Positions 16,367-23,811 of a stretch of 64,000 nt of DNA are shown piece by piece (position 1 is the stretch's first letter; every line of letters starts with the position of its first letter). Under the pieces are notes generated by a model. It worked only from the letters and a program-made list of their open reading frames with translations, ran no database searches and was not told where the DNA came from. Both the position numbers and the translations under genes were made by a program. Source of the stretch: Kribbella sp. NBC_01245 (GTDB lineage Bacteria; Actinomycetota; Actinomycetes; Propionibacteriales; Kribbellaceae); the NCBI RefSeq assembly GCF_036226525.1, contig NZ_CP108487.1, positions 7,192,001 to 7,256,000 on the forward strand, written 5' to 3'.

Positions 16367-17314
16367 TTAGCGGACGGCGGCCAGCGCGGCGTCATCCTCG
16401 GAGCCGAAGTCGTCTTCGAGTTTTTCGGGGGAGTAGTCGAGGTCGATGCCGGCGACGTCGGCGCCGATGGCGGACTCGATCGCGCCGAGGCGGCGGGTGG
16501 CGCGGTCGCCGGCGTACGTCATCAGTGCGGTCGGGTTGATCTCGGGCGGCAGTTCGGGGCTGTGCTCCATCGCCCACTGGATTTGCGTCAGCGCGTGCGG
16601 AAGCAGTTCCTCCATCGTGTCCGTGACGACCTTCCAGTTGGACTCGTCGGCGGCGACATGGCGGCGGCAGGTGAACGTACCCCAGGCCATGTGGCGGCGT
16701 TCGTCGTCACCGATACGGCGGATGAGCTCCTGCATGCCGGGCAGTACGCCGCGTGCCGTGCACAAGAGGTTCCAGGCGTGGTAGCCGGTCAGAGCGAGTG
16801 TGCCTTCTACTACGTGGTTGTACGTGACAGAGGCGCGCACTTGGTTTGCCGGCGACGGGTCATCGCTCAGAGACTTCAGGGCCACAGGTAGCGCCTCGTA
16901 GAAGATCGCCCGGTAGCCCGGATTGTCCTCGACGTGGTGATGCAGGTCCTCCTTGACGCCGACAGCGTCTAGCCAGAGCCGGAAGACCTGGGTGTGCTTG
17001 GCCTCTTCGAAGCAGAACTGCGTCAGGTACATCTCGTCGCCGAATCGGCCCTCCGCCGCCATGGCCTGCATGAACGGCTGCAGGTCCTCGGTGACGGCCT
17101 CCTCGCCCGCGATGAACTGTGCGCACAGCATCAGCGCGTTGTGCCGCTCGTTATCGGTGAACTCCTCCCAGTCCTTGGCGTCCTGGCTGAAGTCGAGGTC
17201 AGCCGGGTTCCAGAACTTGCGATTCCCCTTGTCGAACAGGCGTAGCGGCAGTGCGTCCCAGTTCAGCCCGCCCGCTCGCAGGGAGGAAAAGCCAGTGCGA
17301 TGCAACGTGGTCAT
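16367..17314 (-). CDS. R2-like ligand-binding oxidase (R2lox)
   Basis: 315 aa ferritin-like protein holding a Mn/Fe cofactor and a fatty-acid-like ligand; related to ribonucleotide reductase R2 but not a reductase subunit. All six metal ligands of the M. tuberculosis protein are present with a +3 offset: Glu71, Glu104 and His107 (FEEAKH), Glu170 (VEGTLAL), Glu205 and His208 (DDERRHMAW). Val74 and Tyr165, which form the Val-Tyr ether crosslink, are also conserved. The physiological reaction is unknown. Its ATG lies three bases after the TetR stop, and its ribosome site GAGAGG is inside the TetR gene, so the two are coupled. Confidence 0.93.
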   Translation of the reverse strand: MTTLHRTGFSSLRAGGLNWDALPLRLFDKGNRKFWNPADLDFSQDAKDWEEFTDNERHNALMLCAQFIAGEEAVTEDLQPFMQAMAAEGRFGDEMYLTQFCFEEAKHTQVFRLWLDAVGVKEDLHHHVEDNPGYRAIFYEALPVALKSLSDDPSPANQVRASVTYNHVVEGTLALTGYHAWNLLCTARGVLPGMQELIRRIGDDERRHMAWGTFTCRRHVAADESNWKVVTDTMEELLPHALTQIQWAMEHSPELPPEINPTALMTYAGDRATRRLGAIESAIGADVAGIDLDYSPEKLEDDFGSEDDAALAAVR

Positions 17315-17317
17315 AGT

Positions 17318-17908
17318 TCACCTCTCGGAAGCCGCGGACAGGAAAGGGCCGAGCACCCGGGCGACCTCGTCGGCGACCGTCGCCGGGGCACCCGCGGGAT
17401 TGACGATGTGGCTGAGTACGACGCGCAGCGCGATGTCCACGCCGAGACGCGCGTCGTCGGGCGAGACGTCCGGCCAGTGCGAACGGACGTGCGTGTCGAG
17501 TCGTTGGTGGCACAGCTCGAGGATCTGATGGCCGCGCGTGGTGAGCAGTTGGCTGGCCTGGTCGGACCCGGGCGCGGTCAGGGCCGCCTTGATCAACGGG
17601 TTGTCCGAGGCGAGCGTCAGGGCCCGGTCGACGGCGGCGCGCAGGCCGGCGATGGCGTCGCGCTCGTGCTCCGCGAGGGCCTCGTTGACCAGCACCAGGA
17701 AGCGCTCGGTCTCGCGGGTGGCGACGGCCTGCAGGACATCCCACTTGTCGCCGAGTTCGTTGTAGACGGTCTGCCGGGATACGCCGGTCCGCCGCGCGAT
17801 ATCGGCCATGCGCAGGCCCTCGTATCCGCCGGCGACCAGGGCGTCGTACGCCGCGTCGAGCAGCTCATCGCGCAGTCGCCGCTTGGTCCGCTCGGAGAAG
17901 GAGGCCAT
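17318..17908 (-). CDS. TetR-family regulator of the R2lox operon
   Basis: 196 aa. The N-terminal helix-turn-helix reads LLDAAYDALVAGGYEGLRMADIARRTGVSRQTVYNELGDKWDVL (about 16-60), and the rest is an all-helical ligand domain. It is the first gene of a two-gene operon with R2lox. Upstream of its ATG is a 25-base palindrome overlapping a TTGACA promoter, so autorepression is likely and the effector may relate to the R2lox substrate. Confidence 0.9.
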   Translation of the reverse strand: MASFSERTKRRLRDELLDAAYDALVAGGYEGLRMADIARRTGVSRQTVYNELGDKWDVLQAVATRETERFLVLVNEALAEHERDAIAGLRAAVDRALTLASDNPLIKAALTAPGSDQASQLLTTRGHQILELCHQRLDTHVRSHWPDVSPDDARLGVDIALRVVLSHIVNPAGAPATVADEVARVLGPFLSAASER

Positions 17909-17918
17909 GTGGTCATAG

Positions 17919-17943
17919 TTGACACTTCGGATAAAAGTGTCAA
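17919..17943 (-). promoter_or_regulatory. TetR operator over the TetR-R2lox promoter
   Basis: TTGACACTT (17919-17927), seven-base spacer, and AAGTGTCAA (17935-17943): perfect 9-base arms. On the minus strand the distal arm supplies a consensus TTGACA -35, and AACTAT lies 17 bases further, just before the start codon. A bound dimer would block the promoter. Confidence 0.8.
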
Positions 17944-17974
17944 GAGGTCGGACAAAGCGTCACCGCATGTAAAG

Positions 17975-18063
17975 GTCGGCTGTGGACGTGATCCGTCCAC
18001 AGCCGGCCAGGCGCTCCATCGCGAGAGCGCCGATGATCGGCCCGAGGGCAGACTCGGCCGATC
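17975..18063. other. Three successive hairpins in a 328-base gene-free region
   Basis: The region 17909-18236 has no gene. Beyond the TetR operator it can form hairpin 1, CGGCTGTGGAC (17977-17987) with GTCCACAGCCG (17995-18005); hairpin 2, GGCGCT/AGCGCC (18010-18031); and hairpin 3, GATCGGCC/GGCCGATC (18035-18063) extended by GAG/CTC. They could be a structured leader of the HAD-LarE gene or terminators. I do not recognise a known riboswitch. Confidence 0.45.
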
Positions 18064-18236
18064 GGTCGGGGCCGCACCTCCGCAAGTACGGCTCCGTGCT
18101 CCGGGTCCGACCCCAGTGCGGGACCCTGAACACAAAAGAGTCTATGTGCCCTTATTTACTGCACTTTGGGTTGTCCGGACTCCGAGATGCACCGCCGGAA
18201 GGCTGGCCGGTCAGACCTCCGCGTAGGGTTGAGGAC

Positions 18237-19709
18237 GTGTCAGCAGCAGAGATCCGCCCCGCCGAATTGCCGACAACTCTCGTTCCGGAACTCGTGGTCG
18301 GGTTCGACCTGGACATGACGCTGATCGATTCCCGGCCCGGTATCAAGGCCGTGTACGACTTGCTGGCAGCCGAGACCGGCGTGGCGATCGATACGGAGCT
18401 GGTGGTCTCCCGGCTCGGTCCGCCGCTTGTCTGGGAGATGGCGAACTGGTTCCCGCCAGAGCAGATCGACGCCATGGTCGCCCGCTACCGCGAGCTCTAC
18501 CCGACGTACGCGATCACTGGATCCGACCCGCTGCCGGGAGTGCCTGAGGCGCTTGCGGCCGTGCGGAGCTTGCACGGGCGGACGGTAGTCGTCTCGGCCA
18601 AGTACGCGCCGAGCGTGAAGCTCCACCTCGAGCACCTCGGTCTGGACGTCGACGAGCCGGTTGGTGACCTCCATGGTGCAGAGAAGGCCGTTGCCCTGAG
18701 GGAGCACAGTGCCGGCATCTACGTCGGTGACCACGTCGCTGACATCGACGGAGCCCGTGCCGCGGGTGCCGTCGCAGTAAGCGTTGCGACGGGCCCGTTC
18801 ACCGCAGGCGAGCTGAAGGCGTACGGCGCTGACGTCGTACTCAACGACCTCACGGAGTTCCCTGGCTGGCTCGAGGACTACGTGTTGGAGCAGCGGCTTG
18901 AGGCGCTCATGGCCTCCCTTGCCGAGCACAGGAAGCTACTGGTCGCCTTTAGCGGTGGAGCCGACTCTGCGTTCCTCCTGGCGGCCGCAGCCCGTGCGAT
19001 CGGCCCTGCGAACGTGGTGGCCGCTACGGCCGTCAGCCCGAGCCTCCCGCTCGCAGAACTCGAACCGGCCGCAGCTTTCGCCGACAGCCTCGGCGTACGC
19101 CACGTCACGCCGCCGACGCATGAGATGGAGCGAGAGGGTTACCAGGCCAACGCCGGTGACCGTTGCTACTTCTGCAAGGCGGAACTCGTCGAGACCCTGC
19201 AGCCCATCGCCGACGACTTCGGCATCGAGGCCATCGCCACCGGTACGAACGCCGACGACGCGGTCGCCGGCTTCCGCCCGGGTATTCGCGCCGCCCACGA
19301 GCGTGGTGCGATCACGCCGCTGAGGGACGCCCGGCTGACCAAGGCCGAGATCCGCGAGGCCTCCCGGCGCTGGGGCCTCGTCACCTTCGACAAGCCCGCG
19401 GCGGCCTGCCTGTCGAGCCGGATCGCGTACGGCATTCGCATCACGCCGCGCCTGCTGGCCCGCGTCGACCGTGCCGAACAGGTCGTCCGGGACCACCTCA
19501 CGTCGTACGGCGTGGAGAACGTGCGAGTGCGCGACCTCGGTGGCAAGGCGAGTATCGAGATCGACGCCGGTCTACTCGCGAAGGTGGACGCCGCCACGCT
19601 GGAGGAGCTGGTGAGGGCCGAAGGCTTCGACGCGGCCGCTCTCGATCCGCGCGGATTCCGCTCCGGCGCCATGAACGAGCGCCTCGCGAACCCGGAGCAG
19701 TACCGCTAG
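18237..19709 (+). CDS. larE: HAD phosphatase fused to LarE-type sulfur transferase
   Basis: 490 aa in one frame from GTG 18237. Residues 20-215 are a HAD hydrolase: DLDMT (24-28), the Ser120/Lys122 region, and GDHVADID (164-171). Residues 215-490 are a PP-loop ATPase of the LarE family, which adds sulfur to pyridinium carboxylates during nickel-pincer nucleotide cofactor synthesis: SGGADS (239-244), CYFC (Cys310, Cys313) and Cys391 in AACLSSR, the position of the sacrificial or cluster cysteine. Three cysteines resemble the iron-sulfur-dependent LarE type. LarB and LarC are not nearby. The fused phosphatase is unusual; its link to the pathway is inference. Confidence 0.85.
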   Translation: MSAAEIRPAELPTTLVPELVVGFDLDMTLIDSRPGIKAVYDLLAAETGVAIDTELVVSRLGPPLVWEMANWFPPEQIDAMVARYRELYPTYAITGSDPLPGVPEALAAVRSLHGRTVVVSAKYAPSVKLHLEHLGLDVDEPVGDLHGAEKAVALREHSAGIYVGDHVADIDGARAAGAVAVSVATGPFTAGELKAYGADVVLNDLTEFPGWLEDYVLEQRLEALMASLAEHRKLLVAFSGGADSAFLLAAAARAIGPANVVAATAVSPSLPLAELEPAAAFADSLGVRHVTPPTHEMEREGYQANAGDRCYFCKAELVETLQPIADDFGIEAIATGTNADDAVAGFRPGIRAAHERGAITPLRDARLTKAEIREASRRWGLVTFDKPAAACLSSRIAYGIRITPRLLARVDRAEQVVRDHLTSYGVENVRVRDLGGKASIEIDAGLLAKVDAATLEELVRAEGFDAAALDPRGFRSGAMNERLANPEQYR

Positions 19710-19818
19710 AGGATTGGTATCGCAGAGGCGCGGGGACCATCGTTCACGTACGCTAAGTAGCCGGCACCAGCCGGAGTAACCGTCCCCTGTTCCGACGAAG
19801 ACATCGAAGAGGTTTCCC

Positions 19819-20202
19819 GTGCCTGTAGGCAAGGTCAAGTGGTACGACGCCGGCAAGGGATTCGGCTTCCTCAGCAAGGACGAAGGCGGCGACGTCTACG
19901 TCCGGGCCGAGGCTCTGCCGGCTGGTGTGACGAGCCTCAAGCCGGGCCAGAAGGTCGAGTTCGGCGTGGTCGAGGGACGTAAGGGCGAGCAGGCGCTGCA
20001 GGTCCGCTTGATCGATCCGCCGCCCTCGGTCGCGAAGGCGATGCGGCCCAAGCCGGAGGACATGGTCACGGTCGTCGAGGACCTGATCAAACTGCTCGAC
20101 AGCATCGGCGAGAACTACCGCCGCGGCCGCCACCCCGACAACAAACTGGCCCACAGCGTCGCGACCGTGCTGCGCGGTGTTGCCGACAAGCTGGACGTCT
20201 AG
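19819..20202 (+). CDS. Cold-shock domain protein with C-terminal extension
   Basis: 127 aa. Residues 1-68 are a cold-shock domain that binds single-stranded nucleic acid: VGKVKWYDAGKGFGFL contains RNP-1 (KGFGF), and DVYVRAEAL replaces the usual VFVH RNP-2. A helical tail of about 55 residues follows (PEDMVTVVEDLIKLLDSI), longer than classical Csp proteins and common in actinobacteria. GTG start with GAAGAGG seven bases upstream. Confidence 0.9.
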   Translation: MPVGKVKWYDAGKGFGFLSKDEGGDVYVRAEALPAGVTSLKPGQKVEFGVVEGRKGEQALQVRLIDPPPSVAKAMRPKPEDMVTVVEDLIKLLDSIGENYRRGRHPDNKLAHSVATVLRGVADKLDV

Positions 20203-20252
20203 CGAGCGTGCATGGCCTCGATACCGGCGATGACGGTGTCGAGGCCGAGCCG

Positions 20253-20603
20253 TCACGCGCTCAGCAGGAGATACCCCGCCGCCACCGAACCGATGACAGC
20301 TCCGCCGTAACAGAACATGGTGATGATGGCGCTGAACCTCTTGAGCTGCAGGCCGTCATAGAGGGTGTAACGGAAGCGATGCGCCCAGTGGAACAGCGCC
20401 AACGCGCAGAGTCCGAACAGGATCAGCTTGGTGAGGGGATGCTGCAGCACCGAGAGCAGATACGCGTGATCCGGAGCGGTCAGCCAGCCCAGCGGGAACG
20501 CGACGCCGAACAGGAACAGCAGGACCGGAACCATCAGTGCGGCAACCATGCCGCCGGCGCTGAACAGCAGCCAGAGCAGTGGTTCCGGCGACCGGCGGGT
20601 CAT
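20253..20603 (-). CDS. frdD: Fumarate reductase membrane subunit D
   Basis: 116 aa with three predicted membrane helices (about 12-35, 55-75 and 92-113). It anchors the fumarate reductase complex with FrdC and helps bind quinone. HPLTKLILFGLCALALFHWAHRFRYTLYDGLQLK carries the conserved histidines and YDG motif of FrdD. Start ATG overlaps the frdC stop in an ATGA junction. Last gene of the operon. Confidence 0.9.
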   Translation of the reverse strand: MTRRSPEPLLWLLFSAGGMVAALMVPVLLFLFGVAFPLGWLTAPDHAYLLSVLQHPLTKLILFGLCALALFHWAHRFRYTLYDGLQLKRFSAIITMFCYGGAVIGSVAAGYLLLSA

Positions 20604-20992
20604 CGGAGGATCACCCAAGCGGTGACGGCGGACAGCACCAGCCAGAGCAGGTAGTGCGCCGCCGCGATCACGCGGGGCGGGACACGGCGACCGCGCATCC
20701 GCACCACGATGGCCTTGGGTGCCAAGCCGAACCAGGTCACCGCGTGCAGCAGCACGAAGAGCAGGGCGACAACATTCAGCACGAGCACCCAGGCGCGCCC
20801 GCTCCAGTCGACGAACCGCTCGTACTCCCCACTGCCCGCACTGATGGCGCTGACCAGCAGCAGCAGGTACACAACGAACCAGGCGACGAACACACTGCTG
20901 AGCTCGCGGAGCACGAACACGAGGTATGAGCGACGCTCAAGCCACCAGAAGGTGGAGACCGGCCGGTGATACGGATGGGGCGTATCAGTCAT
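20600..20992 (-). CDS. frdC: Fumarate reductase membrane subunit C
   Basis: 130 aa with three membrane spans. The start MTDTPHPYHRPVSTFWWLER matches FrdC, whose YHRPVSTFWW segment is characteristic. Together with FrdD it anchors FrdAB and exchanges electrons with menaquinone. ATGA overlaps join it to frdB upstream and frdD downstream. Longer open frames upstream are out of the family and overlap frdB. Confidence 0.92.
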   Translation of the reverse strand: MTDTPHPYHRPVSTFWWLERRSYLVFVLRELSSVFVAWFVVYLLLLVSAISAGSGEYERFVDWSGRAWVLVLNVVALLFVLLHAVTWFGLAPKAIVVRMRGRRVPPRVIAAAHYLLWLVLSAVTAWVILR

Positions 20993-21732
20993 CGTGCGCC
21001 CCTGGGCAGGAGGAAGTCCTTGAGCGCATGGGTGGCCGCGGTGAGCTTGTAGCGCTGGATGGCGCCGGCAGGGTCGACGTCTTTGGGGCAAACGGCGCTG
21101 CACTCGCCGACGAAGGTGCAGGCCCAGATCCCTTCGGGAGACGACAGTACGTCGCGACGGTCTGCGGCTCCCTCGTCCCGCGAGTCGAGGTTGTAGCGCT
21201 GGGCCAGCGCGATGGCCGCCGGACCGACGAACTGCGGGTCGAGCGCGTAGACCGGGCAGGCCGAGTAGCAGAGCATGCAGTTGATGCACATGCTGAACTG
21301 CTTGTACTCGTCCATCTCGTCCGGTGTCTGCAGGTACTCGCCCTCGTCGAGTGGCTTCTCCTCGTCGTGGACGAGCCAGGGCTTGACCGTCGGCAGCTTG
21401 CTCATGAAGTCGTCGATGTCGACGACGAGGTCGCGGACCACCGGGAAGTTGCGCAACGGCTCAATCCGCACCGGGCCCGGCGCGTAGTCGGTGAGGAAGG
21501 TGGCGCAGGTCAGCTTGGGCTCGCCGTTGACGGTCATCCCACAGCTGCCGCAGATACCCATCCGGCAGGACCAGCGGTAGGAGAGCGTGCCGTCCAGGTG
21601 GTCCTTGATGTGGTTGAGCCCGTCGAGGATCGCCCAGTCGGGGCGTAGCGGTACCTCGTAGGACTGCAGCACCGGTTCGGTCTCCAGCTCCGGCCGGTAG
21701 CGCGCGACCTCGAGGGTTATCCGGTCCGCCAT
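20989..21732 (-). CDS. frdB: Fumarate reductase iron-sulfur subunit
   Basis: 247 aa, the size of M. tuberculosis FrdB. It carries electrons between quinone and the flavin. The N-terminal ferredoxin domain has CRMGICGSCG and a later Cys for the [2Fe-2S] cluster; the C-terminal domain has CINCMLCYSACP and CTFVGECSAVCP for the [4Fe-4S] and [3Fe-4S] clusters. ATG 21732 lies five bases after the frdA stop. Confidence 0.95.
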   Translation of the reverse strand: MADRITLEVARYRPELETEPVLQSYEVPLRPDWAILDGLNHIKDHLDGTLSYRWSCRMGICGSCGMTVNGEPKLTCATFLTDYAPGPVRIEPLRNFPVVRDLVVDIDDFMSKLPTVKPWLVHDEEKPLDEGEYLQTPDEMDEYKQFSMCINCMLCYSACPVYALDPQFVGPAAIALAQRYNLDSRDEGAADRRDVLSSPEGIWACTFVGECSAVCPKDVDPAGAIQRYKLTAATHALKDFLLPRGAR

Positions 21733-21737
21733 GGCAG

Positions 21738-23477
21738 CTACCTCCCGTACACGCGTTCCCCCGGTGGCCAGCGAGTGATCGTCACCGGGAGGTATTCGAC
21801 GCGGCCTGCGCCGTCGGGCTGATGGTGGATCAACGAGTGCGCCAGGTATCGCTGATCGTTCCGGGCCGGGAAGTCGGTGCGCTGGTGCGCGCCGCGCGAC
21901 TCCTCACGTTGCTGGGCGCAGGCGATGATGCTCTGCGACACGTCCAGCATGAACGAGAGCTCGAGCATGGCGATGAGGTCGGTGTTGAAGGTCCGGCTGT
22001 GATCCTCGACGGCCGCGTCGGCGAATCGCTCGCGCAGCTCCAGCAGCGTGTCGGCGGCCTTCGCCAGGGAGTCCCCGTCGCGGAAGATCCCGGCCCCGTT
22101 CTCCATGGCGCTCTGCATCTCGGTCCGGATGTCCGCGATCCGCTCGCGGCCCTCGGCATGCCGCGTCAGCTCCCGCTCCAGCCGGCGCTCCTCGTCGTGG
22201 CCCTGCGCGAGCACGGCCGGGGAGACGGTACCGGCCGAGCCGGCGAACTCGGCAGCGGCCAGTCCGGCGCGAGCACCGAAGACGAGCAGCTCCGGCAGCG
22301 AGTTGGAGCCCAGCCGGTTGGCGCCGTTGATGCTGACGCAGGCGACCTCCCCGGCGGCGTACAGGCCGTCCATCGGTGTGGCGCCGTGGATGTCGGTGTG
22401 GACGCCACCCATCATGTAGTGCACCACGGGCCTGACCGGGACGAGCTCGGTGACCGGGTCTATGTTCTGGTACTTCGAGCACAGCTCCCGGACGAAGGGG
22501 AGCTTGGCGTCGATGAGCTTCGCGCCGAGATGGCGGAGGTCCAGGTGCACGATCGGCCCGTACGGCGTATCGATGGTCCGGCCTTTGTCGAACTCGTGCA
22601 CGAACGCCTGCGACAACCGGTCACGTGGTCCCAGCTCCATGCTGCGCATCACCGGAGTGGGTTCGGGTTTGCCGAGGTCGTAGTCCTGCAGGTAGCGGTA
22701 GCCGTCCTTGTTGAGCAGCCAGCCGCCCTCGGCGCGGGCCGCCTCGGTGATCAGGATGCCGGTGAAGGGCAGGCCGGTGGGGTGGTACTGGACGAACTCC
22801 ATGTCCTTGAGCGGCGCACCGGCCCGGTAGGCGAGCGCCATCCCGTCCCCGGTCTTGATGTTGGCGTTGGTGGTGAAGGGGTAGACCCGGCCGCAACCCC
22901 CGGAGCACACGATGACGGCGCCGGCGGTGATGGTCTCGACCCGGCCGGTGGCCAGCTCGATGGCAACGACGCCCCGAACCTGCCCCTCGTCGACCAGCAG
23001 CTTGGTGACGAACCACTCGTCGTACCGGACGATGTCGGAGTAGGAGAGCGCGGTCTGGAACAAGGTGTGGAGCAAGTGGAAGCCGGTCCGGTCGGCGGCG
23101 AACCAGGTGCGCTTCTTCTTCATGCCACCGAAGGCCCGCACCGCGATGTGCCCGTCGGGCTGCCGGCTCCAGGGGCAGCCCCAGTGCTCCAGCCGGAGCA
23201 GCTCGCGCGGAGCCTCGTCGACGAAGGCCTCGACGGCATCCTGGTCGCACAGCCAGTCGCTGCCGGACACGGTGTCGTAGGCGTGCTCGTCGAGACTGTC
23301 GTCGGCACCGGCGACCGCGGCGGCTCCACCCTCGGCGGAGACCGTGTGACTGCGCATGGGGTAGACCTTGGAAACAATCGCCACGCTCAGCCGCGGATTG
23401 GCTTCCGCCACGGCGATGGCCGCCCGCAGGCCGGCCCCGCCGCCCCCGACCACCACGACGTCGTGAAAGGCGGTCAT
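21738..23477 (-). CDS. frdA: Fumarate reductase flavoprotein subunit
   Basis: 579 aa. Catalyses fumarate reduction to succinate (or the reverse) on covalently bound FAD. The Rossmann motif VVVGGGGAGLRAA is near the N-terminus. His44 in RSHTVSAEGG is the flavinylation site, at the same number as in E. coli FrdA. Substrate-site segments HPTGLP, and GGVHTDIHG with NGANRLGSNSLPE, are intact. High similarity to mycobacterial FrdA and the four-subunit layout favour frd over sdh, though direction in vivo cannot be read from sequence. ATGA overlap with the small upstream gene. Confidence 0.95.
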   Translation of the reverse strand: MTAFHDVVVVGGGGAGLRAAIAVAEANPRLSVAIVSKVYPMRSHTVSAEGGAAAVAGADDSLDEHAYDTVSGSDWLCDQDAVEAFVDEAPRELLRLEHWGCPWSRQPDGHIAVRAFGGMKKKRTWFAADRTGFHLLHTLFQTALSYSDIVRYDEWFVTKLLVDEGQVRGVVAIELATGRVETITAGAVIVCSGGCGRVYPFTTNANIKTGDGMALAYRAGAPLKDMEFVQYHPTGLPFTGILITEAARAEGGWLLNKDGYRYLQDYDLGKPEPTPVMRSMELGPRDRLSQAFVHEFDKGRTIDTPYGPIVHLDLRHLGAKLIDAKLPFVRELCSKYQNIDPVTELVPVRPVVHYMMGGVHTDIHGATPMDGLYAAGEVACVSINGANRLGSNSLPELLVFGARAGLAAAEFAGSAGTVSPAVLAQGHDEERRLERELTRHAEGRERIADIRTEMQSAMENGAGIFRDGDSLAKAADTLLELRERFADAAVEDHSRTFNTDLIAMLELSFMLDVSQSIIACAQQREESRGAHQRTDFPARNDQRYLAHSLIHHQPDGAGRVEYLPVTITRWPPGERVYGR

Positions 23478-23707
23478 GCCTCGTGGTCGCCGCTGTGCTC
23501 GTCCAGCAGGACCTTCCCGTCGTGGCGGACGGTCCTGATCCGCACGCTGCCGTCGTGGAACTCGTGCCGGATCAGGCGGCAGCCGCACGCGAAGAGAGTG
23601 TCGTCGAAGCTGAGGCCCTCGGCATCGCCTTCCTGGCTGCGGTCACCGTCCACGGTCCTCCCGCACGGCGCCCGCTCCTTGGTGAAGTGAGTGGTGGTGC
23701 CGGTCAT
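23474..23707 (-). CDS. Small Cys-containing protein heading the frd operon
   Basis: 77 aa from ATG 23707, preceded by GGAGGAGG six bases upstream, the strongest ribosome site in the operon. Its stop overlaps the frdA start (ATGA), so it is co-translated with fumarate reductase. Composition is acidic and polar with Cys15 and the pair Cys41/Cys43 (FACGCRLIRHEFHDG). A metal-binding or assembly role for the complex is possible but unproven. I do not recognise the family. Confidence 0.75.
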   Translation of the reverse strand: MTGTTTHFTKERAPCGRTVDGDRSQEGDAEGLSFDDTLFACGCRLIRHEFHDGSVRIRTVRHDGKVLLDEHSGDHEA

Positions 23708-23732
23708 CGTCGACCTCCTCCACGGCGAATGT

Positions 23733-23748
23733 TGTGACGGAGCTCACA
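23733..23748. promoter_or_regulatory. CRP/GlxR-type site at the frd promoter
   Basis: TGTGACGGAGCTCACA is a perfect match to TGTGA-N6-TCACA, the site of mycobacterial Crp and corynebacterial GlxR. It ends 26 bases upstream of the first ATG of the frd operon. A possible -10 (CACTATCGAT, minus strand near 23753-23762) lies just upstream, which would put the site at +1 and suggest repression; both points need mapping. Confidence 0.75.
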
Positions 23749-23811
23749 TCATCGATAGTGCTCCCGTGATCGCTGCTTGTCGACCCGGCGAGGACGACCG
23801 GCCTCGGGTGG

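Noticed and set aside
16367..17314. Class I ribonucleotide reductase small subunit
   Set aside because: The residue pattern, including the Val74/Tyr165 crosslink pair, fits R2lox, and no large-subunit gene is nearby.
18061..18125. tRNA-like GGTCCGACCCC segment
   Set aside because: It looks like a T-arm, but there is no matching acceptor stem, D-arm or anticodon arm around it.
21822..23690. 622-codon plus-strand open frame opposite frdA
   Set aside because: A GC-driven shadow: frdA, with all its FAD and substrate residues, occupies the minus strand.
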